From positions 3,440,336 to 3,504,335 of the forward strand of contig NZ_CP013254.1 in NCBI RefSeq assembly GCF_001482365.1: a stretch of DNA of 64,000 nt, in the 5' to 3' direction. Below the pieces are notes generated by a model, which searched no databases, had not been told where the DNA came from, and saw only the letters and a program-made list of their open reading frames with translations. How positions within the stretch are numbered: the first letter of the stretch is position 1; each line of letters opens with the position of its first letter. The DNA is from Kocuria flava. Its GTDB lineage: Bacteria > Actinomycetota > Actinomycetes > Actinomycetales > Micrococcaceae. The position numbers and the translations under genes were made by a program. Of this stretch, positions 15,130-24,380 are shown one piece after another.

Positions 15130-16992
15130 TCACTTCTTCTCGTTCTCGTCGTCGACGACCTCGGCGTCGACGATGTCCTCGTCACCGGTCGCCGCGCCGG
15201 ACTCCCCGGCGGCGCCCGGGGCGCCCTCCGCGCCCTCGGCACCCGCCTGGGCGTAGAGCGCCTCGCCCAGCTTCGTCTGGGACTGCTGGAGCTTCTCGTA
15301 GGCGCTCTTGACGGCGTCGTCGTCCTGGCCCTCGAGCGCCTGCTTCAGGGCGTCGACGTCGCCCTGCACCTCGGACCTGACGTCCTCGGGCAGCTTGTCG
15401 TCGTTGTCCTTGAGCAGCTTCTCGATGGAGTAGGCGCTCTGCTCGGCGTTGTTGCGCAGGTCGGCGGCCTCGCGGCGCACCCGGTCCGCCTCGGCGTTGG
15501 CCTCGGCGTCCTTGACCATGCGGTCGATGTCCTCCTTCGACAGCGAGGTGCCGCCGGTGATGGTCATCGACTGCTCCTTGCCGGTGCCCTTGTCCTTGGC
15601 GGAGACGTGCACGATGCCGTTGGCGTCGATGTCGAAGGTCACCTCGATCTGCGGCATGCCGCGCGGGGCCGGGGCGATGCCGGTCAGCTCGAACGTGCCC
15701 AGGTTCTTGTTGTCCCGGGTGAACTGGCGCTCGCCCTGGAAGACCTGGATGGACACGGACGGCTGGTTGTCCTCCGCCGTGGTGAAGGTCTCGGACCGCT
15801 TGGTGGGGATGGCCGTGTTGCGCTCGATGAGCTTGGTCATCACCCCGCCCTTGGTCTCGATGCCCAGCGACAGCGGCGTGACGTCGATCAGCAGGACGTC
15901 CTTGCGGTCGCCCTTGAGCACGCCGGCCTGGATCGCGGCGCCGACGGCCACGACCTCGTCCGGGTTCACGCCCTTGTTCGGCTCCTTGCCGGCCAGGCGC
16001 TGGACGGTCTCGGCGACGGCGGGCATGCGGGTCGAGCCGCCGACGAGGACCACGTGGTCGATGTCGGACACGGAGATCCCGGCCTCGGCGATGACGTCCT
16101 TGAACGGCTTCTCGGTGCGCTCGAGCAGGTCGCGGGTGAGCTCCTCGAACTTCGCGCGGGTGAGGCGCTCGTCGAGGTGCACGGGGCCCTCGGCGGTCAC
16201 GGAGAGGTACTGCAGGGAGATGTTGGTGCTGGTCGCGGAGGACAGCTCCTTCTTGGCCTGCTCGGCGGTCTCCTTCAGGCGCTGCAGGGCGATCTTGTCC
16301 TTGGACAGGTCCGCACCGGTCTTGGACTTCACCTGCTGCAGCAGCCAGTCGACGATCCGCTGGTCCCAGTCGTCGCCGCCGAGGCGGTTGTCGCCGGCGG
16401 TCGCGCGGACCTGGATGGTGGAGAAGTCGTCCTCGTCCTTGCCGACCTCGAGCAGGGAGACGTCGAAGGTGCCGCCACCGAGGTCGAAGACCAGGATGAG
16501 CTCGTCCTCCTTGCCCTTCTCCAGGCCGTAGGCCAGCGCCGCGGCGGTGGGCTCGTTGACGATGCGCAGCACGTTCATGCCCGCGATCTCGCCGGCCTCC
16601 TTGGTGGCCTGGCGCTCGGCGTCGTTGAAGTACGCCGGGACCGTGATCACGGCGTCGGTGACCTTGTCGCCCAGGTAGGACTCGGCGTCCGTCTTGAGCT
16701 TCATGAGGATGCGGGCGGAGATCTCCTGCGGGGTGTACTTCTTCTCGTCGATCTCCTTGGTCCAACCGGTGCCCATGTGGCGCTTGACCGAGGCGATCGT
16801 GCGCTCCACGTTGGTCACGGCCTGGCGCTTGGCGATGTCGCCCACCAGGGTCTCGCCGTCCTTGGAGAAGGCGACGACGGACGGGGTGGTCCGGTTGCCC
16901 TCGGCGTTGGCGATGACGGTGGGCTCGCCGCCCTCGAGCACCGCCACGCAGGAGTTGGTGGTGCCGAGGTCGATTCCTACTGCACGGGACAT
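15130..16992 (-). CDS. dnaK: Chaperone DnaK (Hsp70)
   Basis: A 620-residue Hsp70 with GIDLGTTNS (residues 6-14), DLGGGTFDVS, the VGGSTRMPAV motif, the interdomain linker DVLLIDVTPLSLGIE and an acidic C-terminus ending DENEKK. First gene of the heat-shock operon. ATG 16992 follows GAAGGAGA at 9 nt. Two HspR operators and a TTGACA-N17-AGACTT promoter lie upstream, so heat induction through HspR release is expected. Confidence 0.97.
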   Translation of the reverse strand: MSRAVGIDLGTTNSCVAVLEGGEPTVIANAEGNRTTPSVVAFSKDGETLVGDIAKRQAVTNVERTIASVKRHMGTGWTKEIDEKKYTPQEISARILMKLKTDAESYLGDKVTDAVITVPAYFNDAERQATKEAGEIAGMNVLRIVNEPTAAALAYGLEKGKEDELILVFDLGGGTFDVSLLEVGKDEDDFSTIQVRATAGDNRLGGDDWDQRIVDWLLQQVKSKTGADLSKDKIALQRLKETAEQAKKELSSATSTNISLQYLSVTAEGPVHLDERLTRAKFEELTRDLLERTEKPFKDVIAEAGISVSDIDHVVLVGGSTRMPAVAETVQRLAGKEPNKGVNPDEVVAVGAAIQAGVLKGDRKDVLLIDVTPLSLGIETKGGVMTKLIERNTAIPTKRSETFTTAEDNQPSVSIQVFQGERQFTRDNKNLGTFELTGIAPAPRGMPQIEVTFDIDANGIVHVSAKDKGTGKEQSMTITGGTSLSKEDIDRMVKDAEANAEADRVRREAADLRNNAEQSAYSIEKLLKDNDDKLPEDVRSEVQGDVDALKQALEGQDDDAVKSAYEKLQQSQTKLGEALYAQAGAEGAEGAPGAAGESGAATGDEDIVDAEVVDDENEKK

Positions 16993-17058
16993 GCGCGTGT
17001 TCTCCTTCGTGTCGAGCGGGACCGGCGGACCGCGGGGGCCCCGCCGGAGGTCTCTGGT

Positions 17059-17131
17059 CTTGAGTTGTCCTGGCTCAAGTCTGCCACATGAGCCGCGAGT
17101 GTCAAGTGAAGTTGAGCCGCATCCGCTCAAC
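17059..17131 (-). promoter_or_regulatory. dnaK promoter with two HspR (HAIR) operators
   Basis: HAIR consensus is CTTGAGT-N7-ACTCAAG. Site 1 is CTTGAGT-N7-GCTCAAG at 17059-17079. Site 2 is GTTGAGC-N7-GCTCAAC at 17111-17131, a perfect inverted repeat with the same 7-nt spacer. Between them, minus strand, TTGACA (17105-17100) and AGACTT (17082-17077) are spaced 17 bp. Site 1 overlaps the -10 element and site 2 abuts the -35, so binding would block RNA polymerase. The divergent BCCT gene starts at 17301 and could share control. Confidence 0.9.
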
Positions 17132-17300
17132 TGTGGGGCACGGTAGCGCCCGCCCCTGTGAGATCGCCCCCACGGGCCTGACTGCCGGCCGACCCCTCGG
17201 TAAGGTGGAGCACCGTGTCCGCACGCCGGGGCCCCGCCGCCCGGCCCGACCCGCAGGAACGCCGAACCAGCACCGCACACCCCCGATCCGAGGAGCCCCC

Positions 17301-19277
17301 GTGAGCACGACCCCCACCCCCTCCAGTCCGCCCGGACAGGGCGAGCGCGGCGCGACCGCGCAGCGCCAGCACCGCCGCCGCTCCGGCTACCCGGGTGGCG
17401 TCCACCCGGCACTGGTGCCCGGGGTCGCCGTCGAGGACCGCAACCTGCGCTACGGCACCGACCGCGTCGTGCTGGTCGTCACCGGTGCCCTCATCGCCGG
17501 TTTCGTGGCGTGGGGCCTGCTCTCCACCGAGTCCCTCACCGCGGTCTCCTCCACCGCCCTGACCTGGGTCACGACCAACACCGGCTGGTTCTTCACGCTC
17601 CTGTCGACCGCCGCCGTGATCTTCATGCTGGTCGTCGGCTTCGGCCGCACCGGCCGGATCCCGCTCGGGCTCGACGACGAGCAGCCCGAGTTCGCCTTCT
17701 TCTCCTGGCTGGCGATGCTCTTCGCCGCGGGCATGGGCATCGGCCTGATGTTCTACGGCGCCTCCGAGCCGCTGAGCCACTTCGGCGCCGGCGTCCCCGG
17801 CTTCGCCGCCGAGGCCGGCACCGAGGAGATGACCGTGCGCGCCCTCGTGCAGACGGCCTTCCACTGGGGCCTGAACCCCTGGGCCATGTACGCCGTGGTG
17901 GGCGCCGCCATCGCCTACGGCACCTTCCGCCGCGGCCGCGCCCCGCTGATCAGCCGCATCTTCGTCCCCCTGCTCGGCCGCAAGCGCGCCGAGGGCGGGC
18001 TCGGCCGGCTCATCGACGTCTTCGCGATCTTCGCGACCCTCTTCGGCACCGCCGCCTCGCTCGGCATCGGGGCGCTGCAGATCTCCCGCGGCCTCGAGAT
18101 CGTCACCGGGTGGAGCGCGACCGGCAACGCCGCGCTCGTGGGCATCATCGCCGTCCTCACCGCCGCCTTCGTGGTCTCGGCGGTCTCCGGCGTGGCCCGG
18201 GGCATCCGCTACCTGTCCAACACCAACCTCGTGCTCGCCCTCGTGCTGGCGCTGTTCGTCTTCGTGGCCGGCCCGACCGTGCTGATCCTCGACCTCGTCC
18301 CCGCCGTGTTCGGCACCTACCTGCAGGACTACCTGCGGATGACCGGGCACACGGGCGCCTGGGGCGCGGCGACCGCCGACTTCACCGGCGCGTGGACGGT
18401 CTTCTACTGGGCCTGGTGGCTGTCCTGGTCGCCGTTCGTGGGCATGTTCATCGCGAAGATCTCCCGCGGGCGCACCCTGCGCCAGTTCGTGACCGTCGTG
18501 CTCGTGGTCCCCTCCTCGATGTGCGTGCTGTGGTTCGTGGTCATGGGCGGCACCGCCCTGCACGTCCAGCGCACCGGCACCGACCTCCTCGGCGCGGGCG
18601 GGCAGGAGGCGGCCCTGTTCGGCATGCTCGACGCCCTCCCCTGGGGGGCCCTCACCTCCGTGCTGGCCATGGTGATCATCGGCATCTTCTTCGTCACCAG
18701 CGCCGACTCGGCCTCGATCGTCATGGGCACCCTCTCCCAGCGGGGGAACCCGGAGCCGCACCGCGGCGTCGTCACCTTCTGGGGCCTGTGCCTCGGCGCG
18801 ATCGCCGTGGTCATGATGCTCGCGGGCGGGGACGACGCCCTGGCCGGCATGCAGAACCTCGTGACCGTCTCGGCCCTGCCCTTCGCGATCGTGGTGTCCT
18901 TCCTCATGGTCGCGTTCTACCGCGACCTGCTCAACGACCCGGCCCTGATCCGCGACCGGTTCGCCCGCTCGGCCGTGCGCAAGGCCGTCATCCACGGCAT
19001 CCACCAGCACGGGGACGACTTCGCCCTGCGCGTCGAGCACGCCCCCGGCAACCGCGCCGCCGGCGACGAGTTCGACTCCCACGCCCCGGCCATCACCGAG
19101 TGGTACCGCGGCACCGAGGGGATCGAGTCCCTCGGCGGCCAGCGCCCGGACGGCACCCACCGCCGTGACGGGGCCGGGTCCGTCCACCCCGCCGACGACG
19201 ACGCCACCGCCTCCGGAGCCGGCTCCGGTGACGCCGAGGGGCAGCAGCGGCCGGGCGGCGGCGCTCCCCGCGGCTGA
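17301..19277 (+). CDS. BCCT-family betaine/carnitine/choline transporter
   Basis: A 658-residue, roughly 12-helix transporter with the BCCT signature (WAWWLSWSPFVGMFIAK at about residue 370-386) and GMGIGLMFYGASEP. A C-terminal hydrophilic tail of about 110 residues is acidic and low complexity. It imports trimethylammonium osmolytes with Na+ or H+. Start GTG 17301 has GAGGAG at 5-6 nt and is chosen over the longer frame from 17088. It is divergent from dnaK across a region with two HspR sites, so coupling to heat stress is possible but unproven. Confidence 0.9.
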   Translation: MSTTPTPSSPPGQGERGATAQRQHRRRSGYPGGVHPALVPGVAVEDRNLRYGTDRVVLVVTGALIAGFVAWGLLSTESLTAVSSTALTWVTTNTGWFFTLLSTAAVIFMLVVGFGRTGRIPLGLDDEQPEFAFFSWLAMLFAAGMGIGLMFYGASEPLSHFGAGVPGFAAEAGTEEMTVRALVQTAFHWGLNPWAMYAVVGAAIAYGTFRRGRAPLISRIFVPLLGRKRAEGGLGRLIDVFAIFATLFGTAASLGIGALQISRGLEIVTGWSATGNAALVGIIAVLTAAFVVSAVSGVARGIRYLSNTNLVLALVLALFVFVAGPTVLILDLVPAVFGTYLQDYLRMTGHTGAWGAATADFTGAWTVFYWAWWLSWSPFVGMFIAKISRGRTLRQFVTVVLVVPSSMCVLWFVVMGGTALHVQRTGTDLLGAGGQEAALFGMLDALPWGALTSVLAMVIIGIFFVTSADSASIVMGTLSQRGNPEPHRGVVTFWGLCLGAIAVVMMLAGGDDALAGMQNLVTVSALPFAIVVSFLMVAFYRDLLNDPALIRDRFARSAVRKAVIHGIHQHGDDFALRVEHAPGNRAAGDEFDSHAPAITEWYRGTEGIESLGGQRPDGTHRRDGAGSVHPADDDATASGAGSGDAEGQQRPGGGAPRG

Positions 19278-19329
19278 TCCGCCGTCGCGGCCGGGACGGC
19301 GTCCCCGCCGCGACCGCGGCCCGCGCCGG

Positions 19330-19376
19330 CACGAGGGCCCGGCGGGAACCCGGACGGTTCCCGCCGGGCCCTCGTG
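19330..19376 (+). terminator. Terminator after the BCCT gene
   Basis: Perfect 21-bp stem (19330-19350 with 19356-19376) and 5-nt loop, 52 nt past the stop codon. The remaining gap to 19509 is GC-rich with no gene. Confidence 0.85.
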
Positions 19377-19521
19377 CCTCCCCCGGGCCGGGAGCCTCTG
19401 CCCCCTTCCTCCGCCGGGCGGCCCCACGGCCCCGCCGCACCCCACCGCGCCCGCCGGCCGCCACGGACGGGCTCGCGCCCGCACTTCCCGGCGGCGCGCG
19501 GGCCCGCATAGAATGCCCCTC

Positions 19522-19623
19522 ATGTATCCGATCGCAACCGCGGGTGCGGGCCGTCGTGCGGCGCGCCCGCCGGTCGCCCACCACCGTTCCGCCCTCCGGT
19601 CCCGGAGGCGCGTCCTCGGGTGA
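19522..19623 (+). CDS. Candidate leaderless small ORF, Arg-rich leader peptide
   Basis: TAGAAT (19509-19514) is followed by exactly 7 nt and ATG 19522, the leaderless arrangement used by other genes here. The 33-residue product is strongly basic (nine Arg). Its stop overlaps the kinase GTG start as GTGA (19620-19623), so it could translationally couple the kinase to the promoter. No homology is recognised. The alternative is that the ATG is chance and the kinase is on a 100-nt leader. Confidence 0.4.
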   Translation: MYPIATAGAGRRAARPPVAHHRSALRSRRRVLG

Positions 19624-20213
19624 TCGACGTCGACCTCCACCTGGACCCCGCGACCGCGGCGGCCAACCCCTCCGGCACGAGCCTCGCCCGGCTGCTCCCC
19701 CTGCCCGTCCACCGCCCCTTCCTGGTCGGCATCGACGGCCGTTCGGGCGCCGGCAAGACCACGCTCGCCGAGCAGCTGTGCACCGTGCTGCGCCCCGTGC
19801 GGGACGTGACCGTGTTCCACCTCGAGGACCTCTACCCGGGCTGGGACGGCCTCGCGGCGGGGATCGAGGAGTACGTGGCGGACGTGCTCGTGCCGCTGCG
19901 CGAGGGCCGGGACGCCCACTGGACCGCCTGGGACTGGGTCACCGGCGCCCCCGGCACCCCACGGCTGACCCGCGTCGCCGAGGTCGTGGTGCTCGAGGGC
20001 GTCGGGGCCTGCAGCTCCGCCGCGCGCGAGCTGCTCGACGTCTCGGTGTGGGTCGAGCTGCCCACCGCCCTCCGCCTCGACCGCGCGATCGCCCGCGACG
20101 GCGAGGCCTACGCCCGCCACTGGGACCGGTGGGCCGCCCAGGAGGACGCCTATCTGGAGGCCGACCCCGTCTGGGACCGGGTCGACATCCTGCACCCCGG
20201 TCCCGTCTGCTGA
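19620..20213 (+). CDS. Uridine-kinase-like P-loop ATP-binding protein
   Basis: This 197-residue protein has Walker A in GIDGRSGAGKTT (residues 37-48), FHLEDLYPGWDG (uridine/pantothenate-kinase-like substrate loop) and a lid-like Arg/Asp stretch near 155-165. It belongs to the nucleoside/nucleotide kinase-like NTPases, which phosphorylate small molecules; its substrate cannot be assigned. GTG 19620 overlaps the upstream small ORF. The next gene (pabC-like) starts 22 nt later, so they probably form an operon. Confidence 0.75.
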   Translation: MIDVDLHLDPATAAANPSGTSLARLLPLPVHRPFLVGIDGRSGAGKTTLAEQLCTVLRPVRDVTVFHLEDLYPGWDGLAAGIEEYVADVLVPLREGRDAHWTAWDWVTGAPGTPRLTRVAEVVVLEGVGACSSAARELLDVSVWVELPTALRLDRAIARDGEAYARHWDRWAAQEDAYLEADPVWDRVDILHPGPVC

Positions 20214-20235
20214 CCCGCGCCGCCAGGAGGACCCC

Positions 20236-21117
20236 GTGACCAGCACCGTCGTCGTCCTCGACGCCGAGCGTCCCGAGGGCGCGCTCGTCGACCCCGCCGT
20301 CCCGCTCGTGCACATCGACGACCAGGGCCTGACCCGCGGCGACGGGGTGTTCGAGACCCTGCGCGCCGTCGACGGGCAGGTGCGGAAGTTCCCCGCCCAC
20401 CACCGCCGGCTCACCTCCTCCGCCCGCCTGGCCCAGCTGCCCGTCCCGGACGCGGAGCGGTGCCTGCGCGCCGTCGAGCTCGCCCTCGCCCACGCGGGAC
20501 CGGGCGGGCGGGGCGAGCTGGGGGCCGAGCACAGCGTGCGGATCACGATCAGCCGCGGCACCCCCGAGGGCGGGCCCTGGTCGTGGGTCACCGTGAACCC
20601 CGTCCCGGAGTCCACGTTCCGCCAGCGCCGCGAGGGCGTCGACGTCGTGCTCCTGCCGCGCGGGCACGACCCCGCCCTGGACGCGGGCTACCCGTGGCTG
20701 CTGCCGGGGGCCAAGACGCTGTCCTACGCCGTGAACATGGCCGCCCAGCGCCACGCCCGGACCCTCGGCGCCGACGACGCCGTGTTCACCGCCGAGGACC
20801 GCCGCGTGCTCGAGGGCGCGACCTCCTCCGTGGTCTGCGCCCGGGTCCGCGGGGACCGGCGCGAGCTGGTGACCCCCGAGCCCTCCCGCGGGGTCCTGCC
20901 GGGCACCACCCAGGCGGCGATCTTCACCGCCGCCCGCGCGGACGGCTGGGAGCTGGGCTACGGCCCCCTCTACCCGGCCGACCTGCTCGCCGCCGACGGC
21001 GTCTGGCTGGTCTCCAGCGTGCGGCTGGCCGTCCCGGTGCGGCGGCTCGACGCCCAGCCGCTGCCGGTCAACCCGCAGCTCACGCGCCTCGTCACCGGCT
21101 GGGTCGCCGGCGCCTGA
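20236..21117 (+). CDS. pabC: Class IV aminotransferase, aminodeoxychorismate lyase-like
   Basis: A 293-residue PLP enzyme of fold type IV: HIDDQGLTRGDGVFETLR near the start, catalytic Lys160 in PGAKTLSYAVN, EGATSSV and PGTTQAAI (phosphate-binding loops). Aminodeoxychorismate lyase makes 4-aminobenzoate for folate; branched-chain or D-amino acid transaminases are close alternatives. GTG 20236 is preceded by AGGAGGA. A terminator hairpin follows at 21188. Confidence 0.78.
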   Translation: MTSTVVVLDAERPEGALVDPAVPLVHIDDQGLTRGDGVFETLRAVDGQVRKFPAHHRRLTSSARLAQLPVPDAERCLRAVELALAHAGPGGRGELGAEHSVRITISRGTPEGGPWSWVTVNPVPESTFRQRREGVDVVLLPRGHDPALDAGYPWLLPGAKTLSYAVNMAAQRHARTLGADDAVFTAEDRRVLEGATSSVVCARVRGDRRELVTPEPSRGVLPGTTQAAIFTAARADGWELGYGPLYPADLLAADGVWLVSSVRLAVPVRRLDAQPLPVNPQLTRLVTGWVAGA

Positions 21118-21187
21118 GCCGCGGGCCGGCGACCGGGACGCGCTCCGGCCGGCAGGAGGGGTCCCGTCGGGGCGGCACCCCGGCGGT

Positions 21188-21214
21188 GCCGGGGCCGGAC
21201 GCTCCGGCCCCGGC
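21188..21214. terminator. Hairpin between pabC and the ECF operon
   Basis: Perfect 12-bp stem (21188-21199 with 21203-21214), CGC loop, in the gap between convergent operons. Confidence 0.65.
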
Positions 21215-21280
21215 GCCCCGGGCGCCGCAGGCCCGCAGCCGCCCGGGACCGGTCCGTCCGGAGGCGCGCGGGGCCGCCGG

Positions 21281-22078
21281 TCAGGACCAGATGAACCGGT
21301 GCTGGCCCGCCAGCACCGCCACGACCGGCCCCGCCGCCGCGAGCGCGGCGCACGCGGCGAGCACGGCCGCGTCCCGCCAGGACCGCCGGGGCACCCGGGC
21401 CCACGTGCGCGGTCCGGCCCCGAAGCCGCGGGCCTCCATGGTCACGGCCAGCCGGGTGGCCCGGCGCAGCGACTGCACGAGCAGCGTGAAGACCTGACCG
21501 CCGAACTCGCGCAGCGCCGCGAGCGGGCCGCGGCCGCCGCCGGCGCCGCGGGCCCGCCGGGCCGTCGCGAGCGTGTCCCACTCCGCGGCCAGCACGCCCA
21601 CGAGCCGCAGCGCCGCGAGCGAGGCGAGCACGAAGCGGGCCGGCAGGCGCAGGGTCTGGGCGAGGCCGTCGGCGAGGTCCGCGGGGTCCGTGGTGAGCAG
21701 CACCAACAGCCCCGGCAGGGCCAGGGCCAGCCCGCGCAGGGCGATCGCGGCACCGGCGGCCACGGCCCCGGCGGACAGCTGCGTGAGGCCCAGGTCCAGC
21801 AGCACCGGTCCGGAGTCCTCCGCGAGCAGCGCGGTGCCCCAGCCGCTGACCAGCGCGGCGAGCACCAGGGGCCAGGCGCGCACCAGCAGGGCCAGCGGCC
21901 GCTGGCCCGCCAGTCCCAGGAGCACGAGCTCCCCCGCCAGGACGACGCCGGAGGTCACGGGGTCGGCGCTGACCACGAGCACCGCCGTCAGCAGCAGGGC
22001 CCCGGCCAGCTTCACGAGCGCGTCCGTGCGGCCCAGCAGGGAGCGCCGGGCCGCGGGGGCGAGGGCGAGGGCGTTCAC
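21281..22078 (-). CDS. ECF transporter T component (YkoC/CbiQ-like)
   Basis: A 265-residue integral membrane protein with about five to six hydrophobic segments and the T-component coupling motifs: an ARG-type motif in TARRARGAGGG and the second in TMEARGFGAG. It joins the ATPase to the substrate-binding S subunit. GTG 22078 overlaps the ATPase stop as GTGA. It is last in the YkoE-YkoD-YkoC-like operon with a TPP riboswitch, so it probably serves thiamine or its HMP moiety. Confidence 0.88.
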   Translation of the reverse strand: MNALALAPAARRSLLGRTDALVKLAGALLLTAVLVVSADPVTSGVVLAGELVLLGLAGQRPLALLVRAWPLVLAALVSGWGTALLAEDSGPVLLDLGLTQLSAGAVAAGAAIALRGLALALPGLLVLLTTDPADLADGLAQTLRLPARFVLASLAALRLVGVLAAEWDTLATARRARGAGGGRGPLAALREFGGQVFTLLVQSLRRATRLAVTMEARGFGAGPRTWARVPRRSWRDAAVLAACAALAAAGPVVAVLAGQHRFIWS

Positions 22079-23670
22079 CGCCGTGCTCCTGCCGCCGGGC
22101 GGGCCAGGTCCAGGGCCTCGGCGCCGATCGCGCGCACGAACTCGGCGTCGTGGGTGACCGCGAGCACGGACGTGCCCGCCTCGACCAGCTCGAGGAGCAG
22201 CTCCACGAGCTCGGCCCAGGTCAGGGCGTCCTGGCCGAAGGTGGGCTCGTCGAGCACGAGCACGTCGGGGGCGGTGGCCAGCACGGTGGCCACCGACAGC
22301 CGGCGCTGCTCCCCGCCGGAGAGGGTGAACGGGTTCGCCTCCGCCACGTGGGCCAGCCGCAGCCGCGCCAGCAGCCCGTCGGCCAGGCGGCGGCGCTCCT
22401 GCGGGTCCGCGCCGGCGAGGCGGGGCCCGTGCTCGAGCTCCTCGCGCACGGTGGGGCGCAGGAACTGGTGCTCGGGCTCCTGGAAGACCGTCCCGATCCG
22501 GGCCACGAGCTCGCGCCCGCGCCACGCGAACGGGTCGGGCCCGGCGCCGCGGGCCAGTCCGGGGGCGGCCTCGACCCGCCCCCGGACCGGGGGCAGCAGC
22601 CCCGCGAGGGTCAGGGCGGTCGTGGACTTGCCCGCGCCGTTGGGGCCGGTCAGCGCGAGCACCCGCCCGCGGCGGAGCACGGCGTCCACCCCGGCGGCCG
22701 CCGTGGGCAGGTCCCGCCCGGCGGCCGCGTCGTCCACCGGGCGGCCGGTGCGCGCGGCCCGGCGGCGGGCCCGCAGCTGCCGCCGGGTCGGGCGGGTGCG
22801 CGAGACGGCCAGGTCCTCCCCCGTGAGCAGGGGCTCGGGTTCCGGCGCCCCGGGGGCCGGCCGCGGGGCCGGGCGGGTGGGCGGCACCCAGCCGGGCACC
22901 CACACGCCGGCCGCGCGCAGTTCGTCGCCGGCGGCGCCGAAGACCTCCGCGGGCGGGCCGTCGTGGCTGATCCCGCCGTCGCGGCCCAGGACGACGACGC
23001 GGTCCACGGCGTCGGCCCACACGGCGGTGCGGTGCTCGACGACCACGAGGGTCGCGCCGCTGCGCTCGAGGCACGCCAGGACGGCCTCCCGGACCTGCCG
23101 CACGCCGTCGGGGTCGAGGTTGGCGGTCGGCTCGTCGAGCAGCAGCAGGCCGGGGTCCGTGGCGACGGCGCCGGCGAGCGCGAGCCGCTGCTTCTGCCCG
23201 CCGGACAGGGCCGCGGTGGGGTGGTCCAGGGGCAGGTCCAGCCCCACCCGGTCGAGGGCCTCCCGCACCCGGGGCCAGATCTGCTCCCGGGGCACGGCGA
23301 GGTTCTCGAGGCCGAACGCGGTGTCGTCGCCCACGCGCGAGAGCACGACCCCCGACTCGGGGTCCTGCTGCACGAGCCCGGCCCGGCCCCGGGCGTGCTC
23401 GGGGTCCGTGCCGTCCACGAGCAGCTCGCCGAGGCGGGTCTGCCCGTCGTCGTCGTGGAGCACGCCCGCGAGGGCGTGCAGGAGGGTGGACTTGCCCGCG
23501 CCCGAGGGCCCGAGGAGCAGGACCCGCTCCCCCGGTTCCAGGACGAGGTCGATCCCGTGCAGGGAGGGCTCCGCCCGCCCGGGGTGGTGCCAGCCGAAGC
23601 CCCGGGCCTCGACCCGGGCGCCGCGGGCGGCGGGCCGGGCGCGGGCGGACGCGGCCGCGGTGGCCGTCAC
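22075..23670 (-). CDS. ECF transporter ATPase, double-domain (YkoD-like)
   Basis: A 531-residue protein with two fused ABC ATPase domains. First domain: GPSGAGKST (54-62), signature LSGGQ, Walker B LLLLDEPTANLD. Second: GPNGAGKST, LSGGEQRR, VLVLDEPTFGQD. A Pro/Arg-rich linker lies between them. In this family the fused ATPase energises uptake of the vitamin precursor. GTG 23670 overlaps the S-component stop, so translation is coupled. Confidence 0.9.
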   Translation of the reverse strand: MTATAAASARARPAARGARVEARGFGWHHPGRAEPSLHGIDLVLEPGERVLLLGPSGAGKSTLLHALAGVLHDDDGQTRLGELLVDGTDPEHARGRAGLVQQDPESGVVLSRVGDDTAFGLENLAVPREQIWPRVREALDRVGLDLPLDHPTAALSGGQKQRLALAGAVATDPGLLLLDEPTANLDPDGVRQVREAVLACLERSGATLVVVEHRTAVWADAVDRVVVLGRDGGISHDGPPAEVFGAAGDELRAAGVWVPGWVPPTRPAPRPAPGAPEPEPLLTGEDLAVSRTRPTRRQLRARRRAARTGRPVDDAAAGRDLPTAAAGVDAVLRRGRVLALTGPNGAGKSTTALTLAGLLPPVRGRVEAAPGLARGAGPDPFAWRGRELVARIGTVFQEPEHQFLRPTVREELEHGPRLAGADPQERRRLADGLLARLRLAHVAEANPFTLSGGEQRRLSVATVLATAPDVLVLDEPTFGQDALTWAELVELLLELVEAGTSVLAVTHDAEFVRAIGAEALDLARPAAGARR

Positions 23671-24287
23671 CGGCGCGCGGCCCGGCCGGAGGCGAGGCCG
23701 TCGAGCACGCCGGTGCGCGCGAGCGCCCGGACCGCGGCCCACATCAGCGCCCCCGCGAGCACGGCCCCGGAGAGCACGGCGAGGACGGCGTAGACGACCT
23801 GGTGGGAGAGGGCCCACTCGTAGTTGTAGATCAGGTTCTCGCTCACGCCCAGGAACAGCCCGCTGACGGCCCCGGCCAGGACGGCCACCAGCACGTCGAA
23901 GCGGCGGTAGCGCCACGCGGCGAGGACGAGCTCCGCGCCCAGGCCCTGGATCAGGCCGGAGAGGATCACGGTCCAGCCGAAGTGGGTGCCGAGCAGGCCC
24001 TGCAGCACGGCCGCGAGCAGCTCCACGAACAGCGCCGCGCCCGGCTTGCGGATCACGAGCCCGCCGAGCACGCCGGCCACGAGCCACCCGCCGGTGATCA
24101 GCCCGGTCGCGGGCGGGTAGGCCACGGCGGCGGCGGCCACGGCGGGGTAGAGCAGGTTGGACCAGGCCCAGAACACGACCGCGCACACGGCGGCGAGGAC
24201 GGCGGCGACGACGATGTCGACGACCCGCCACGAGAGCCGGCGCGCGGGGCGGGTGCGGTCCGTGGGACGGTGGACGGTGGTGTTCAC
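23667..24287 (-). CDS. ECF transporter S component, YkoE family (thiamine/HMP)
   Basis: A 206-residue protein with about five to six membrane segments, the YkoE-type pattern PPATGLITGGWLVAG and GLLGTHFGW...GLIQGLGAELV. YkoE is the substrate-specific subunit for hydroxymethylpyrimidine/thiamine. GTG 24287 has AGGAGG 9 nt upstream. A TPP riboswitch at about 24381-24482 precedes it, which fixes the ligand class better than sequence alone. Confidence 0.88.
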   Translation of the reverse strand: MNTTVHRPTDRTRPARRLSWRVVDIVVAAVLAAVCAVVFWAWSNLLYPAVAAAAVAYPPATGLITGGWLVAGVLGGLVIRKPGAALFVELLAAVLQGLLGTHFGWTVILSGLIQGLGAELVLAAWRYRRFDVLVAVLAGAVSGLFLGVSENLIYNYEWALSHQVVYAVLAVLSGAVLAGALMWAAVRALARTGVLDGLASGRAARR

Positions 24288-24380
24288 GGCGGTTGCCTCC
24301 TGGGCTCAGCGAGCCGATCGGTGCCAGGAGGGGAGGACGGCACGGCGCGCCGTGGCGCGCACGACCGTCCCGAGGTGCTC

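Noticed and set aside
17127..20615. 1162-codon open frame on the minus strand
   Set aside because: It is antisense to the BCCT and kinase/pabC genes, has low-complexity Gly/Arg/Glu content and no domain; long shadow frames are expected at this G+C content.
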